Shown in pieces: positions 16,340-26,112 of a stretch of 64,000 bases of DNA; positions within the stretch are counted from its first letter, which is position 1, and each line of letters starts with the position of its first letter. The notes beneath the pieces are model-generated. The model was not told the DNA's origin, made no database searches, and saw only the letters and a list, made by a program, of their open reading frames with translations. This stretch comes from Gammaproteobacteria bacterium (lineage in GTDB: Bacteria > Pseudomonadota > Gammaproteobacteria > Pseudomonadales > Halieaceae). The stretch is from the NCBI GenBank assembly GCA_024742415.1, contig JANSYN010000005.1, positions 1 to 64,000 on the forward strand, given 5' to 3'. A program made the translations under genes and the position numbers.

Positions 16340-19027
16340 ATGCGCTTGTTTGCCGCTACCCCGGTTATGCTCTTCATGGCACTGGCGCTGTCTGGCTGCG
16401 GCGGTGGTGGCGGTGGCGGCAATGATGGCGGTTCGAGCCCATCGCCCAACCCTGTGACTCCGCCGGTCACACCACCGCCTGAGCCCACCTACTCGCTGTC
16501 TGGCACTATCAGCGCCGCTGACAGCCAGGTGGTCGACAGCGACACCAACGACCCCACCAGGGAGGCTATCGGCAACGATACCTTCCTGACCGCACAGCCC
16601 ATCCCCAACCCCGTGACGATTGGCGGCTACGTCAACCGGCCCGGCACGGGTGAGCCCGGCCGTTCGCAGATCAGCGGTGATATCGATGACTACTTTGCCG
16701 TGGAATTGCTGGCCGGACAGCGCGTGACCATGCTCGTTGCAAATTTTGACGAGGCCGACGCCGACCTGTACCTGTACACCCCCGCTGGCGAAATCGTGGA
16801 CTTTTCTATCGACACCGGCGAGATTGAATCGCTGTTGATCGCGGAAGACGGCGACTACCTGATCAACGCCTTCGCCTTCACCGGCGCTACCAACTACACC
16901 CTGGCCATCGGTGCACCTGCCAGCGCCCAGACCCTGCCTGAGGCGACGTCACAGCCCGTTTCACAACACAGCTCACAACAAGACATCGTGCCCTGGGAGG
17001 CGGTGGTCAAATACCGTGACAACATCAGCGTGAGCAGCGCCGCAGCCAGCGCGCGCAGCGCGGCCGTGCAGTGGGGCATGCACGAGGCTGCAGGCGGTGC
17101 CGGACGCGACCGTTTGTTGGCCATGCAGCGGGCCACGGCAGACCCGCAGCGCCTGAAGGCCCGCACCGGCAACGCCATGCACAAATCAGCGGCACTGGCG
17201 AACGACGCCCTGCGCGCGCGTTGGGAAACCCTGCAAACGATCAAACGCCTGCGCACAGATCCACGTGTGGAATTCGCCGAACCCAACTACCGCATACGCC
17301 CGTTGCTGGTGCCCAACGACGAGGCTTTCGCGCTGCAATGGCACTACCCGCTCATTGCCCTGCCCGATGCATGGAACACCACCACCGGGGATGAAAACAT
17401 GATTGTTGCAGTGATCGATACCGGCGTTTTGCCCAGTCATCCGGATTTGCTGGGTCAGTTCGTTGGCGGCTACGACTTCGTGCGCGATGCAGAGAATGCC
17501 GCCGACGGCAACGGTATTGACCCCAACCCCACCGATCCTGGCGACATCCAGGGCAACGGCAGCGGCTTTCATGGCACCCACGTGAGCGGCACGGTCGTAG
17601 CGCGCGGCAATAACGGCCGCGGTGTTGCCGGCGTCGCCTACACATCAAAAGTCATGCCGCTGCGCGCACTGGGTACCGACGGAGGCACGACCTATGACCT
17701 GGGCCAGGCCATCCGCTATGCAGCCGGCCTGGGCAACGACTCCGGCACCCTGCCGACACGCAGCGCCGATATCATCAACCTGAGCCTGGGTGGCGGCGGT
17801 TTCTCACAGTCGTTACAGAATCTGTTGCAGCAGGTACGCCAGCGCGGCATCTTTGTGGTCGCCGCCGCCGGCAATGAAGCCAGTAGTGCGCCGGGCTATC
17901 CGGCAGCGTACGAGGGTGTGATTTCTGTCAGCGCCGTGGATTCACAGGGTCGCCTTGCACCCTACTCCAACACCGGCAGTACCATTGACGTCGCCGCGCC
18001 GGGCGGCAACAGCGGTGTGGATCTCACCGGTGATGGCTACCCGGACGGCGTGTTGAGCACCAGTGCCAACAGCAGTGACGGCCAGCTGAACTACGTGTAT
18101 TCCTTTCTCAACGGCACGTCTATGGCGTCGCCGCATGTCGCGGGCGTGATCGCGCTGATGAAAAGCATTAATCCCGCGCTGTCGCCCGAGGATTTTGATG
18201 CAATGCTCATCGCCGGTTCGCTTACCGACGACAGTGGCGCCCCAGGCAGAGACAACCAGTTCGGTTACGGCCTGATCAACGCCAACCTCGCGGTCAACGC
18301 CGCACTGGAAAGCATCGGCAGTTCACCTGCAGACAACCCAAGGCTGGTCTCATCAGTGGGCAACCTCAACTTTGGCGCCACCATCACCGAGCTTGGCATC
18401 ACATTGCGCAATGCAGGCCAGGGCGAACTTGAAATCCTCTCGATTGAAGCATCGGAGACCTGGCTGTCGGCGCGCCCGGTCAACACTGACGACAACCAGC
18501 TGGGCGACTACACCATAGCGATTGATCGCAGCGCGCTGACACCCGGCGTGTACGCTGCCGACCTGGTCGCCACCTCATCGGTGAATACGGTGAGCATACG
18601 GGTATTTGCATCGGTGGGCGGCGCAGCCTTTGCCTCAGACGTCGGCGTGCTTTACGTGTTGCTGTATGACCCTGCCACCGACAGCACAGCGGCGCAATTT
18701 GTCGCGAGCGGCCGCAACGGTGACTACTCCTTCAGGTTTGATGATGTGACGGCCGGCGAATACGAGATCATCGCCGGCTCCGACAAAGACAACGACCTGC
18801 TGATTTGCGATGCGGGAGAGTCCTGCGGTGCCTACCTTACGGTCGATCAGCCAATACGCCTGACCATCAACGCCGATCGCGTGGGTCTCGACTTCCCGGC
18901 CGAATTTGTCGTGTCACTGCCCTCGCTACAAGGTGCCGCGCATAACAGCACCACTGGCAAGACGTTCAAACTACGACCCACTGCACAGGATGACAACGAC
19001 CCTGCGCGCACCAGGCAACTGCAATAG
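16340..19027 (+). CDS. Subtilisin-like serine protease lipoprotein (S8)
   Basis: The 895-residue protein starts with a lipoprotein signal (FMALALSGC) and a long Gly/Pro/Ser linker. A PPC-like jelly-roll domain follows at about residues 80-195 (DIDDYFAVELLAGQRV, DADLYLYTPAG). Next come a propeptide-like region and an S8 peptidase with catalytic Asp360 (VIDTGV), His411 (FHGTHVSGT) and Ser594 (NGTSMASPHVAG). The C-terminal 300 residues are beta-rich with an abnormal Asp-rich repeat (DKDNDLLICDAGESC). It should be exported and outer-membrane anchored and degrade proteins outside the cell. I chose the ATG at 16340 because GGGA precedes it and it begins a good signal; upstream starts give an unlikely leader. 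Confidence 0.9.
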   Translation: MRLFAATPVMLFMALALSGCGGGGGGGNDGGSSPSPNPVTPPVTPPPEPTYSLSGTISAADSQVVDSDTNDPTREAIGNDTFLTAQPIPNPVTIGGYVNRPGTGEPGRSQISGDIDDYFAVELLAGQRVTMLVANFDEADADLYLYTPAGEIVDFSIDTGEIESLLIAEDGDYLINAFAFTGATNYTLAIGAPASAQTLPEATSQPVSQHSSQQDIVPWEAVVKYRDNISVSSAAASARSAAVQWGMHEAAGGAGRDRLLAMQRATADPQRLKARTGNAMHKSAALANDALRARWETLQTIKRLRTDPRVEFAEPNYRIRPLLVPNDEAFALQWHYPLIALPDAWNTTTGDENMIVAVIDTGVLPSHPDLLGQFVGGYDFVRDAENAADGNGIDPNPTDPGDIQGNGSGFHGTHVSGTVVARGNNGRGVAGVAYTSKVMPLRALGTDGGTTYDLGQAIRYAAGLGNDSGTLPTRSADIINLSLGGGGFSQSLQNLLQQVRQRGIFVVAAAGNEASSAPGYPAAYEGVISVSAVDSQGRLAPYSNTGSTIDVAAPGGNSGVDLTGDGYPDGVLSTSANSSDGQLNYVYSFLNGTSMASPHVAGVIALMKSINPALSPEDFDAMLIAGSLTDDSGAPGRDNQFGYGLINANLAVNAALESIGSSPADNPRLVSSVGNLNFGATITELGITLRNAGQGELEILSIEASETWLSARPVNTDDNQLGDYTIAIDRSALTPGVYAADLVATSSVNTVSIRVFASVGGAAFASDVGVLYVLLYDPATDSTAAQFVASGRNGDYSFRFDDVTAGEYEIIAGSDKDNDLLICDAGESCGAYLTVDQPIRLTINADRVGLDFPAEFVVSLPSLQGAAHNSTTGKTFKLRPTAQDDNDPARTRQLQ

Positions 19028-19040
19028 CGAGGGCAAGCCC

Positions 19041-20681
19041 ATGTCGACAGCGCCGGGGAACCGCAGACATCGCCACAGCATGGGCGTTAGGCCATCTCAC
19101 ACGGCGCGCCCGGTTGCGGGCTGTTTTCTTCTGGCCATGCTGTTCATGTGCAGCGCTGCCGGCTGCGCACAGGAAGGTAATGTCGCTACGGAGAAGGCAC
19201 CAGCCGTCAATGCGGTGGCAACTGGCGGCGCGCCAGGCGAAGGGCAAGACCTGCCGGAAACCTCGCCGCTCGACCAGGCTGCCGCTGGTCACAGCGCAGA
19301 AGTACCCGCTGAGACGCTTCCGTTCAAGCGCATAGCGCCGTGGCTCGGTGACCTGGACGGTATGGCAGATCGTCGCGTGATTCGCATTCTCACCGTCTAC
19401 AGTGTGGGGAGATACTATCTCGATGGCGCCAAAGAAAGCGGTCTAGTGAAAGAGGCCGCGATAGCCCTTGAAGATTTCATCAACCAGCGTCTGGGCAATC
19501 CCGCCAGCCGCATCCACGTCGTTGTCATTCCCATGGCGCGTGACCGGCTTATTCCTGCACTGCTCCAGGGCAAGGGTGACATCGTCGCTGCCGGTCTGTC
19601 GATCACCGACGAGCGTGAGGCACGCGTGCAGTTCAGCATTGCCGCGAGCAAGCCGCTGTCTGAGATTCTGGTCACCGGCCCTGCCGCCTCGCCGCTTGCC
19701 AGCGTGAACGACTTGTCAGGACGCACAGTGTATCTGCGCCGATCCAGCAGCTATCGAGAAAGCGTGGAGACACTCAATGCCTCGCTGCGCAACCAGGGCA
19801 AGGCTCCGATCAGTATTGAGTACGTCTCTGAGGCACTTGAAGACGACGACCTGGTAGAGATGGTCAACGCTGGCATGCTGCCCTGGGCCATCGTCGACGA
19901 TTACAAGCTGCCCTGGTGGGAAGACGTTTTTACCGCGCTGACTGTGCGCGAAGACATCGTCTTCAATTCGGGCAGGCAGGTCGCCTGGGCAATGCGCCCG
20001 GACAACCCCCAGCTCACGCGTGCCGTGAACGATTTTCTGCAAGGCCATCGCGAGGGGACACTGTTTGGCAACATCCTGCGCAATCGCTACTTTCGTGACT
20101 TCGATTGGGCCGGGAATGCCACTGCGCCCGATGTCATGTCACGCTACAGCGACTATCGCGACTTTTTTTACCGATATGGCGATAAATACCAGTTCGATCC
20201 GCTGCTACTGGCAGCGCAGGGCTACCAGGAGTCGCGCCTGGACCAGTCGGCACGCAGCAGTATGGGCGCGGTCGGTGTGATGCAGATCAAGCCCAGCACC
20301 GCCCGTGACAAGAACGTTGGCATTGATGACGTGCATACCGCGGAACCCAATATTCACGCGGGCACCAAGTACCTCGCCTTTTTACGCGAGCGTTACTTCA
20401 GCGATGAAGAGATAGACGCACGTAACCAGATGCTAATGGCCCTGGCCGCCTACAACATGGGCCCAGCCAGGATGATTCAGGTTCGCAGCAAGGCCGCTGA
20501 AATGGGCTACGACCCGAATCGCTGGTTCGACCACGTGGAGGTCGCAGCGGCCCGCCACGTCGGCCGCGAGCCGGTGACTTATGTCGCCAATATCAGTAAA
20601 TACTATCTTGCCTACACACTGAATGAGCAGCAGATCGCGCAGCGCGAAGCCGCACGGGAGCGCGCCGGTATCGAACCGTAA
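19041..20681 (+). CDS. MltF-like membrane-bound lytic transglycosylase
   Basis: A 546-residue lipoprotein (signal ends SAAGC near residue 41). Its first half is a family 3 solute-binding-like domain (RVIRILTVYSVGRYY..., about residues 110-350). Its second half is an SLT goose-lysozyme-like domain with catalytic Glu397 in GYQESRLD, then SSMGAVGVMQIKPSTA and NIHAGTKYLAFL, and AAYNMGPARM. This domain order is that of MltF and related enzymes, which cleave peptidoglycan with 1,6-anhydro end formation. It starts 13 bases after the subtilase stop with GAGGG before the ATG, so the two are probably co-transcribed. Confidence 0.88.
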   Translation: MSTAPGNRRHRHSMGVRPSHTARPVAGCFLLAMLFMCSAAGCAQEGNVATEKAPAVNAVATGGAPGEGQDLPETSPLDQAAAGHSAEVPAETLPFKRIAPWLGDLDGMADRRVIRILTVYSVGRYYLDGAKESGLVKEAAIALEDFINQRLGNPASRIHVVVIPMARDRLIPALLQGKGDIVAAGLSITDEREARVQFSIAASKPLSEILVTGPAASPLASVNDLSGRTVYLRRSSSYRESVETLNASLRNQGKAPISIEYVSEALEDDDLVEMVNAGMLPWAIVDDYKLPWWEDVFTALTVREDIVFNSGRQVAWAMRPDNPQLTRAVNDFLQGHREGTLFGNILRNRYFRDFDWAGNATAPDVMSRYSDYRDFFYRYGDKYQFDPLLLAAQGYQESRLDQSARSSMGAVGVMQIKPSTARDKNVGIDDVHTAEPNIHAGTKYLAFLRERYFSDEEIDARNQMLMALAAYNMGPARMIQVRSKAAEMGYDPNRWFDHVEVAAARHVGREPVTYVANISKYYLAYTLNEQQIAQREAARERAGIEP

Positions 20682-20693
20682 ACGCGCCGACGA

Positions 20694-22145
20694 TTAGCCT
20701 TCACCCAGTTTTTGCGCGGTATCTGCCAGCCGGTATTGCAGCCAGTAAATCTCGTAGTCATTGCGCAGTCCATTTTTGGCCGCATCCAGCTGCACTTCCA
20801 GCGCCTGCTGACGCAGGCGCAATGCGCCCGTATTGGCAGGATCGGCAGCCAGCGCAACTTCGAGCACATGCAGTGCCTTCACCGTTTCACCGCCGTTGAG
20901 ATAACCCTGCGCCAAAGCCAGCAGGCTTTCATTGCCGGCCACGCGCGCAAGATCCGCATACACCTCACTGACCGGTACCGGATACAACTCGGTTGTGCTG
21001 TCAAAATGGAACCATCCGGCATAGTAATCCCAGATGCTGCGCACCGCCCAATCCACGCGCCCGTGATTCTGCACGAGGTCCAACTCGGGCGGCAGTTTGA
21101 TTTCCCGCATGAGTTGGTACACCGTTTTGCCGCTGTTCATGCCCGCTACCGTGGCGTCATGCACATACTGCACGGCATCGCGAATTTTCTGCATGTCTGC
21201 CTTGATGCGACTCGCACCGACCGTGGGATCCAGGTGGCTGGGCACCACGATCTCCGGTTCCAGTTGCAGCAGCAGATCCAGTGACTTCACATACTCCATG
21301 GGCTTGCGAATCTTCTCACCGCGCATGGTAAAAACGTTGGGAAACTGCGGAAACTGCGGCCCGAAAAAATCGCCACTGAAGAGTATTTTTTGCGCCGGTA
21401 ACCACAGCACAGCGTTATCTGCCCCTTCGGCACCGGGTGTACCAATGACCTGAAATTCGACACCCCCGAGCGTGAAGCTGTAGGTCTGCCAGTCACCGAC
21501 CGTTATGGTAGGTTCAATGCCGCCGTAGCGCATCATCGCGATATCAGGCCGATCCTCCCAGGCGGGCATCCAGGGGAACAGCGTGCGATTGCGCCCGTAC
21601 TGGTAAGGTTCCAGCTCCGAGAGGTAGCGCTGCTCCTCTGTGAACTGTTCATGGGCAATGATCTGGGCGTCTTGTTCGGCCCAGAATTTCGCACCGCCGA
21701 TGTGGTCCGCGTGCGAATGGCTCAGCACGATATGGGTGACCGCAGCATCAGAAACCGCTTTCAGCGCTTTCATCTGCTTCGCCACTTGCAGTACCAGGCC
21801 AGTATCGAACAGTACGTTGCCCTGCTCAGTGACAATCATGATGATGTTGCCGACACCGGTGGCGTAGTAAATATTCTCAGCCACCTGGCGCACTTCGACA
21901 GGACGCTTGATCAGGTCCACCGCACTGCCATGGGTGCTTTCGCCCTCATCGCCGAAATCCAGCCGCCTGGTCGCCGCGTCACCGATCACTTCCATGGTTT
22001 TGAGCTGCGCCTGTTTTTTCAGGCCGGAGCCGGCGTCATCGTCCAACAACAACCACAGCGCCAACACCGACGCGACCGCGACAGCAAAGCCCAACACCTT
22101 GCCAATGGCACCGCGCTCGGCGCCGGGAAAATAGGTGCGTTTCAT
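20694..22145 (-). CDS. Membrane-anchored metallo-beta-lactamase hydrolase, alkyl-sulfatase-like
   Basis: A 483-residue protein with one N-terminal membrane anchor (about residues 14-33, LGFAVAVASVLALWLL). The metallo-beta-lactamase domain has the HSHADH zinc motif and NVLFDTGL just before it. The C-terminal part, WDYYAGWFHFD followed by a helical TPR-like bundle, matches the dimerisation domain of SdsA1/BDS1-type alkyl sulfatases. The last SCP2-like domain of those enzymes is missing, so this is a shortened relative, perhaps with another ester as substrate. The start overlaps the DUF3604 stop (ATGA), indicating translational coupling. AGGAG lies five bases before the ATG. Confidence 0.85.
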   Translation of the reverse strand: MKRTYFPGAERGAIGKVLGFAVAVASVLALWLLLDDDAGSGLKKQAQLKTMEVIGDAATRRLDFGDEGESTHGSAVDLIKRPVEVRQVAENIYYATGVGNIIMIVTEQGNVLFDTGLVLQVAKQMKALKAVSDAAVTHIVLSHSHADHIGGAKFWAEQDAQIIAHEQFTEEQRYLSELEPYQYGRNRTLFPWMPAWEDRPDIAMMRYGGIEPTITVGDWQTYSFTLGGVEFQVIGTPGAEGADNAVLWLPAQKILFSGDFFGPQFPQFPNVFTMRGEKIRKPMEYVKSLDLLLQLEPEIVVPSHLDPTVGASRIKADMQKIRDAVQYVHDATVAGMNSGKTVYQLMREIKLPPELDLVQNHGRVDWAVRSIWDYYAGWFHFDSTTELYPVPVSEVYADLARVAGNESLLALAQGYLNGGETVKALHVLEVALAADPANTGALRLRQQALEVQLDAAKNGLRNDYEIYWLQYRLADTAQKLGEG

Positions 22146-24391
22146 TGCAACTCCTGTGTGTTCGATGCGGCACCCTGCGCCGCCAAGGGTACCGCCTGAT
22201 GAGACACAAAGATCGGCGATGACCATGCGCGCTGCGACGCCGGGGCCAGACAGTCTTCATCGTCGGGAGTGCGGTAATCGCCATAACAGGGATTGACCGC
22301 AATACACTGCCCTTGCTCGTCGTACTCGCAACGCACGTTCGCGGCGTTGATCATAGTTGTCGGCTCCTGGATAGCACGCGCGTAGTAAATGCTCTCGCGG
22401 CCCGCTGCCAGGAAATCCTCATCGCTAAACACCACTTCACAACCTGCGGGATCGCCCTGGCAGGGAAAGACGCGCCATGGATCCTCTATCAGTTGATCGA
22501 CCGGCTCATCGGGGCGCACCTGCGGCCGAATGCGCACGATCTCAATACGGTCAATGCGCAGACGCTCATCCGAGGGGTTATAGCATTCACCGCCGCAGAG
22601 CGTTTCCAGCCGTTCAGCGCCGAGACCATTTCTGGCGTAGTCGGGACATCCCGGCTGTTGTTTGAAATCACCGACCGCGCCCACGCGAAAACGCGGTGCT
22701 GCAGAAGACGCTACCTGTGCACCCATCGGCACACGTCCCTGGGCATGCAACAGGTCAAACCACAATAGAATTCTGTCGCCGGAGGTGGCGTACACCTCCC
22801 TGCGTTTCAGCCCGTCCCAGATCGCTTCACGATGACGACCCGCACTGTGCACTGCCACCAGGCCACCGGTCAGCCAAAACGAATTCTGCCGCTCCATATT
22901 GCGCAGGTTTTGCAGGCCGACGTTCACATCTGCAGGCACAGAGTAAGGCACCGCTTCACGTGAATCGCCACCCGAGCGCGCGGCCATGCGCGGATTGCCC
23001 GGCCCGAATGACTCCGTCATAAATTTGCGTTTTACTTCTTTGTAACCGGTGCCGGGCTGGCCACGGTGATTGTCGCTGGAGCCGATCAATCCAAAGCGGT
23101 AGTTCAATGGCGCATCTGGCTCGGAGAAATCCGTGATCGCCAGGGCGTACTGCGCCGAGGTCATCGGCCGGTGATCCATGGGCTCATTGAAGCAGTCGGG
23201 GCAGGTACCGCAATCCAGCCAGTCGGTCACCTGTTGCCCGGGCACAGTGAGGTGGCCCGAGATTCCCGCGTCAACAAAATGTTGGCGGGCGGTACGCTCG
23301 CGGGCGGCGCACTGGGTCTCATCAAGGCCGGCAGCCGCACAGCGCTCGCGAATGATTTGCCCGGCGCGCCAGCAACACGGCAGGTAATTGTCGCTGGGGG
23401 CAGGGCAGCTTAACTCACCTTGGTCATTACGCTGACTGGCGCGCCAACTTCGATACTCCTCGGCGTTACCGTGCCCTGAGTACACCTCCAAGAGGATCTG
23501 CCGGTCGGGATCATGCTGTTCGCGATTGAGCTGCTTGTCGAAACGGGTCGCGGGCGGGGTGTTCATGCCCCAGGAGTTACCGTGCGGAATAACGATGCTG
23601 TCGAAGCCCCAATCGTCGAGTTTGGCAAACAGCGTAGCGGGGTCGGGCGCAATCTCACGACAATCCGAAGGCAGCTCGCGCGAATTGACGCCGGTCGGGC
23701 ACTGTGGAGCGTCGGCAATCTCATCGTAGTACTGCTGAATGCCCCAATAGAATTCGCGGTTGCCAAAATCCATGAATGACATCATGAGCTGTGCCATGCG
23801 GCCCATTGGCGCGTTTGCCAGTTGCTCTCTCGGGGCAGCAATGGCGCGCGCGGGCACGGCGGCGTCCGCGGTGTCCAGGAATAGGACGTTCTTATGGCCA
23901 TAATGCTTCTCGGGCTTGAGGTCGACCTGGCTCCACTCCCAGCCAAGGAATGCGACCATGTCTGGGTTGGCCGGGTCTTGCGACATTGCGTTGCACTCGC
24001 GGATGCTGGCCCGGGTTTCTGCCCAACGCCGGGGCGTCAGACCTTCGGCATGATCGTTGATCGACCAGAAATCCAGGGAAGAGCAGTAGCGGGCGAAATC
24101 GCAGGCATCAGCCGGCGGATGCAGCCCACTGCCGCCCATCAGGGGCACCGACATAATAAAGGCGTCGGGCGAAAAAGAGGTGTGTACATGCAGGTCGCCA
24201 AAGAGAATCTGCTTGTCCGGGCTGAACATCGCGCTGGCCTGCCGCTGCACGGCCTGTCGCTCCGCAACCACCGCGGCGGGCACGGCAGGGCCGGTGATTT
24301 CGCCGCGCCCCTCGGGTTCGCCACAGGCCCCAAGCAGTGTGTAAATCAGCAAGAGCAATCCGTTAACGCTCACGCGCTGGCACTGCCTCAT
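22142..24391 (-). CDS. DUF3604 (PHP-like) lipoprotein, coupled to the alkyl-sulfatase-like gene
   Basis: A 749-residue exported protein with lipobox TLLGAC. Around residues 65-70 it has GDLHVHTSFSPDA, the first metal motif of the PHP-like family DUF3604. NDHAEGL follows near residue 110, and GSSDNHRGQPGTGY near residue 470, again metal-ligand motifs. The biochemical role of the family is not established; a phosphoesterase or other metal hydrolase activity is expected from the fold. Its final ATGA overlaps the start of the metallo-beta-lactamase gene, so the pair acts in one process at the cell envelope. The start is chosen by the clear lipoprotein signal; a longer upstream frame exists but looks artificial. 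Confidence 0.85.
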   Translation of the reverse strand: MRQCQRVSVNGLLLLIYTLLGACGEPEGRGEITGPAVPAAVVAERQAVQRQASAMFSPDKQILFGDLHVHTSFSPDAFIMSVPLMGGSGLHPPADACDFARYCSSLDFWSINDHAEGLTPRRWAETRASIRECNAMSQDPANPDMVAFLGWEWSQVDLKPEKHYGHKNVLFLDTADAAVPARAIAAPREQLANAPMGRMAQLMMSFMDFGNREFYWGIQQYYDEIADAPQCPTGVNSRELPSDCREIAPDPATLFAKLDDWGFDSIVIPHGNSWGMNTPPATRFDKQLNREQHDPDRQILLEVYSGHGNAEEYRSWRASQRNDQGELSCPAPSDNYLPCCWRAGQIIRERCAAAGLDETQCAARERTARQHFVDAGISGHLTVPGQQVTDWLDCGTCPDCFNEPMDHRPMTSAQYALAITDFSEPDAPLNYRFGLIGSSDNHRGQPGTGYKEVKRKFMTESFGPGNPRMAARSGGDSREAVPYSVPADVNVGLQNLRNMERQNSFWLTGGLVAVHSAGRHREAIWDGLKRREVYATSGDRILLWFDLLHAQGRVPMGAQVASSAAPRFRVGAVGDFKQQPGCPDYARNGLGAERLETLCGGECYNPSDERLRIDRIEIVRIRPQVRPDEPVDQLIEDPWRVFPCQGDPAGCEVVFSDEDFLAAGRESIYYARAIQEPTTMINAANVRCEYDEQGQCIAVNPCYGDYRTPDDEDCLAPASQRAWSSPIFVSHQAVPLAAQGAASNTQELQ

Positions 24392-25028
24392 TGCCCTGCC
24401 ACCGGTTGAGATGCAGTGCATTCGCGCCAGCAACCGTGGCGTGCGCTGTGCAGGGTCACGCGCTCGCCCGGTTGTGGCAGGTACCTGTCGCCAGGAAACG
24501 CTACAACCATCGGGGACTCTCACCGGTTGTTTTTATTCAGGGCATACCACAGCGCGCTGCTTGTATGCGGCCTAAGGGAGACTATAAACACCTGCACATC
24601 ACCTGACGAGGTGCAGCCGGGCCAAAAAAGCATGGCGATTGAGACTGACAGGCAGATGGGGGAGCTGTTAACGATACTGTTGACTGATAGGGAGATATGG
24701 GCAACGTGCACCGGGATCAAGCGGTTCGCAAAGGCCCGAATCTGCAGGCTTCGGGCCCTTAAGCGAATAGCGATAGCGTGCGCAGAGCTAGCGCAGCCCG
24801 CTCTGGACGATGACATTGCGGCCCTAACACACCCGCCACGACAACACCGTCAGCACAACTGCGTCATGACAATCCGCCCATTATGCCACTGGAGCCACAA
24901 CAGTGCGCCCGTCACAGGTGGCGGACGAAACCAGCGCGCGCACTGGACGACCCTAGACCGGGGCGGCTATCGGCTGAGCTGCATCGCGCCGACCGGGCCG
25001 GCGGCCTGGCCGGCGCTACCGCCTAGCT
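24392..25028. other. Long intergenic region without a supported gene
   Basis: No reading frame here has a recognisable family or good coding pattern. It holds a strong stem GGCCCGAA/TTCGGGCC (24733-24740 with 24750-24757) that could form a terminator or RNA hairpin, though no T tract follows. A second GC-rich dyad, GCCGGC...GCCGGC, lies near 25000-25015, just downstream of the leftward AlgP-like stop. The DUF3604 promoter must lie in its left part. A small non-coding RNA is possible but unproven. Confidence 0.4.
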
Positions 25029-25670
25029 TCAGGCGGCGGCTTTCTTTTTGGGAGCGGCCTTCTTCTTCGGCGCGGCTTTGCGCTTGGCGGGAGCCGCTTT
25101 GCGCTTTGCGGCTGCCTTTTTCCTGGGCGCTGCCTTCTTCTTGACCGCTGCTTTTTTCTTGGGCGCTGCCTTACGCTTTACTGCCGCCTTCTTCTTGGGC
25201 GCCGCCTTGCGCTTGGCTGCGGCTTTCTTTTTGGGCGCCGCCTTTTTCTTTACGGGCTTTCTGCTGCGCGAGGCGGCTCTTTCAACAACACTGGCCGCCT
25301 GGTTGGCTGCACGCGCCTTGCGCTGGGCCAGTACCGCGTCGGTTTTAACGGTGACGAGCTTCTCCGCTGCCGCATAGGCCGCCTTGGCAATGTCCGCAAC
25401 CGAATCGGCCAGTTCCTGCACCTGATTCATCAGGGCCTCAACTTTTTTCTGGTTGGCCGGTGTCGTGCGTTTGCGCAGATCAGCACGCGCCTTCTTCAAG
25501 CGCGCGCTGGCCGAGGTGTAGCTCTTCCTGGCTGAGCCAAGTTCACGCTTGAGTTTGCTGTGCGTCTTCTCAGTCTCGGCGACCAGCTTCTCGCGCAGCT
25601 TCTCCACGCGCTGGTTAGCCTGCTCCGCCATTTTTGTTGCCTGTGCCAATTCCTTTTCCAAAATCGCCAT
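25029..25670 (-). CDS. AlgP/histone-H1-like Lys-Ala-Pro-rich DNA-binding protein
   Basis: A 213-residue protein. Residues 1-120 form a long amphipathic helix (AILEKELAQATKMAEQANQR... ending in VADIAKAAYAAAEKLV), probably a coiled coil. Residues after about 140 are a low-complexity tail of repeated KKKAAP/KRKAAP/KKKAAA units. This two-part layout matches AlgP (AlgR3) of Pseudomonas and other bacterial histone-H1-like proteins, which bind DNA without sequence preference. The start at 25670 has GGGAG ten bases upstream; an upstream extension to 25811 has no support. The encoding DNA is a repetitive purine/pyrimidine tract prone to length change. Confidence 0.8.
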   Translation of the reverse strand: MAILEKELAQATKMAEQANQRVEKLREKLVAETEKTHSKLKRELGSARKSYTSASARLKKARADLRKRTTPANQKKVEALMNQVQELADSVADIAKAAYAAAEKLVTVKTDAVLAQRKARAANQAASVVERAASRSRKPVKKKAAPKKKAAAKRKAAPKKKAAVKRKAAPKKKAAVKKKAAPRKKAAAKRKAAPAKRKAAPKKKAAPKKKAAA

Positions 25671-25920
25671 ACCCTGTGTGCTCCCAAAGATTGATAAGTA
25701 CCACAATGTTAGTGTAGGCGGATTTTCCACGGATGCGACAGTTATTTTTACCGCCCGCCCGCCTGCTGTTGTGCGCCGCGCGGCCGGCAACCGGGCCAAT
25801 ATCTGCGGCATCCGGGCGGAATTTAAGTTCCGGTTCGGCTGACAGGGGGGTATGATATGGCTTTACGCTGGCAGCCGTTAATCTCCACTGGTCAATTCGG
25901 TACAGGGCCCCAGGGCATAT

Positions 25921-25948
25921 TTGTTGTCTGCGCCAGCCCAACTATAAT
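25921..25948 (+). promoter_or_regulatory. Possible sigma-70 promoter for the zinc-ribbon gene
   Basis: A perfect -10 box TATAAT at 25943-25948 is preceded with 16-bp spacing by TTGTTG (25921-25926). It points towards the zinc-ribbon gene, leaving a leader of about 155 bases. The 442-base gap around it (25671-26112) holds no other recognisable element. Confidence 0.4.
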
Positions 25949-26112
25949 TAGAACCGCGCTTAAGCTGACGCGTCCGCACCGACCGTGCCATCATGCAGAG
26001 CAACGATAGCGCGTAGCAGGAATGCGGAACACCCAAACGACGGTACCGAACCAATTAGCGACTCGAATCAGCAACTCACATTAACAACACGTTGAAGCAC
26101 TGGGGAGCCCCG

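Noticed and set aside
16340-20681. C-terminal sorting signals (PEP-CTERM/IPTL) on exported proteins as exosortase targets
   Set aside because: The ends of the subtilase, transglycosylase, sulfatase and the lipoproteins show no IPTL/PEP motif followed by a membrane segment and basic tail.
24416-25144. Rightward 242-codon frame in the 24.4-25.0 kb gap
   Set aside because: Low-complexity, no domain, and it runs into the antisense strand of the AlgP-like gene; treated as chance.
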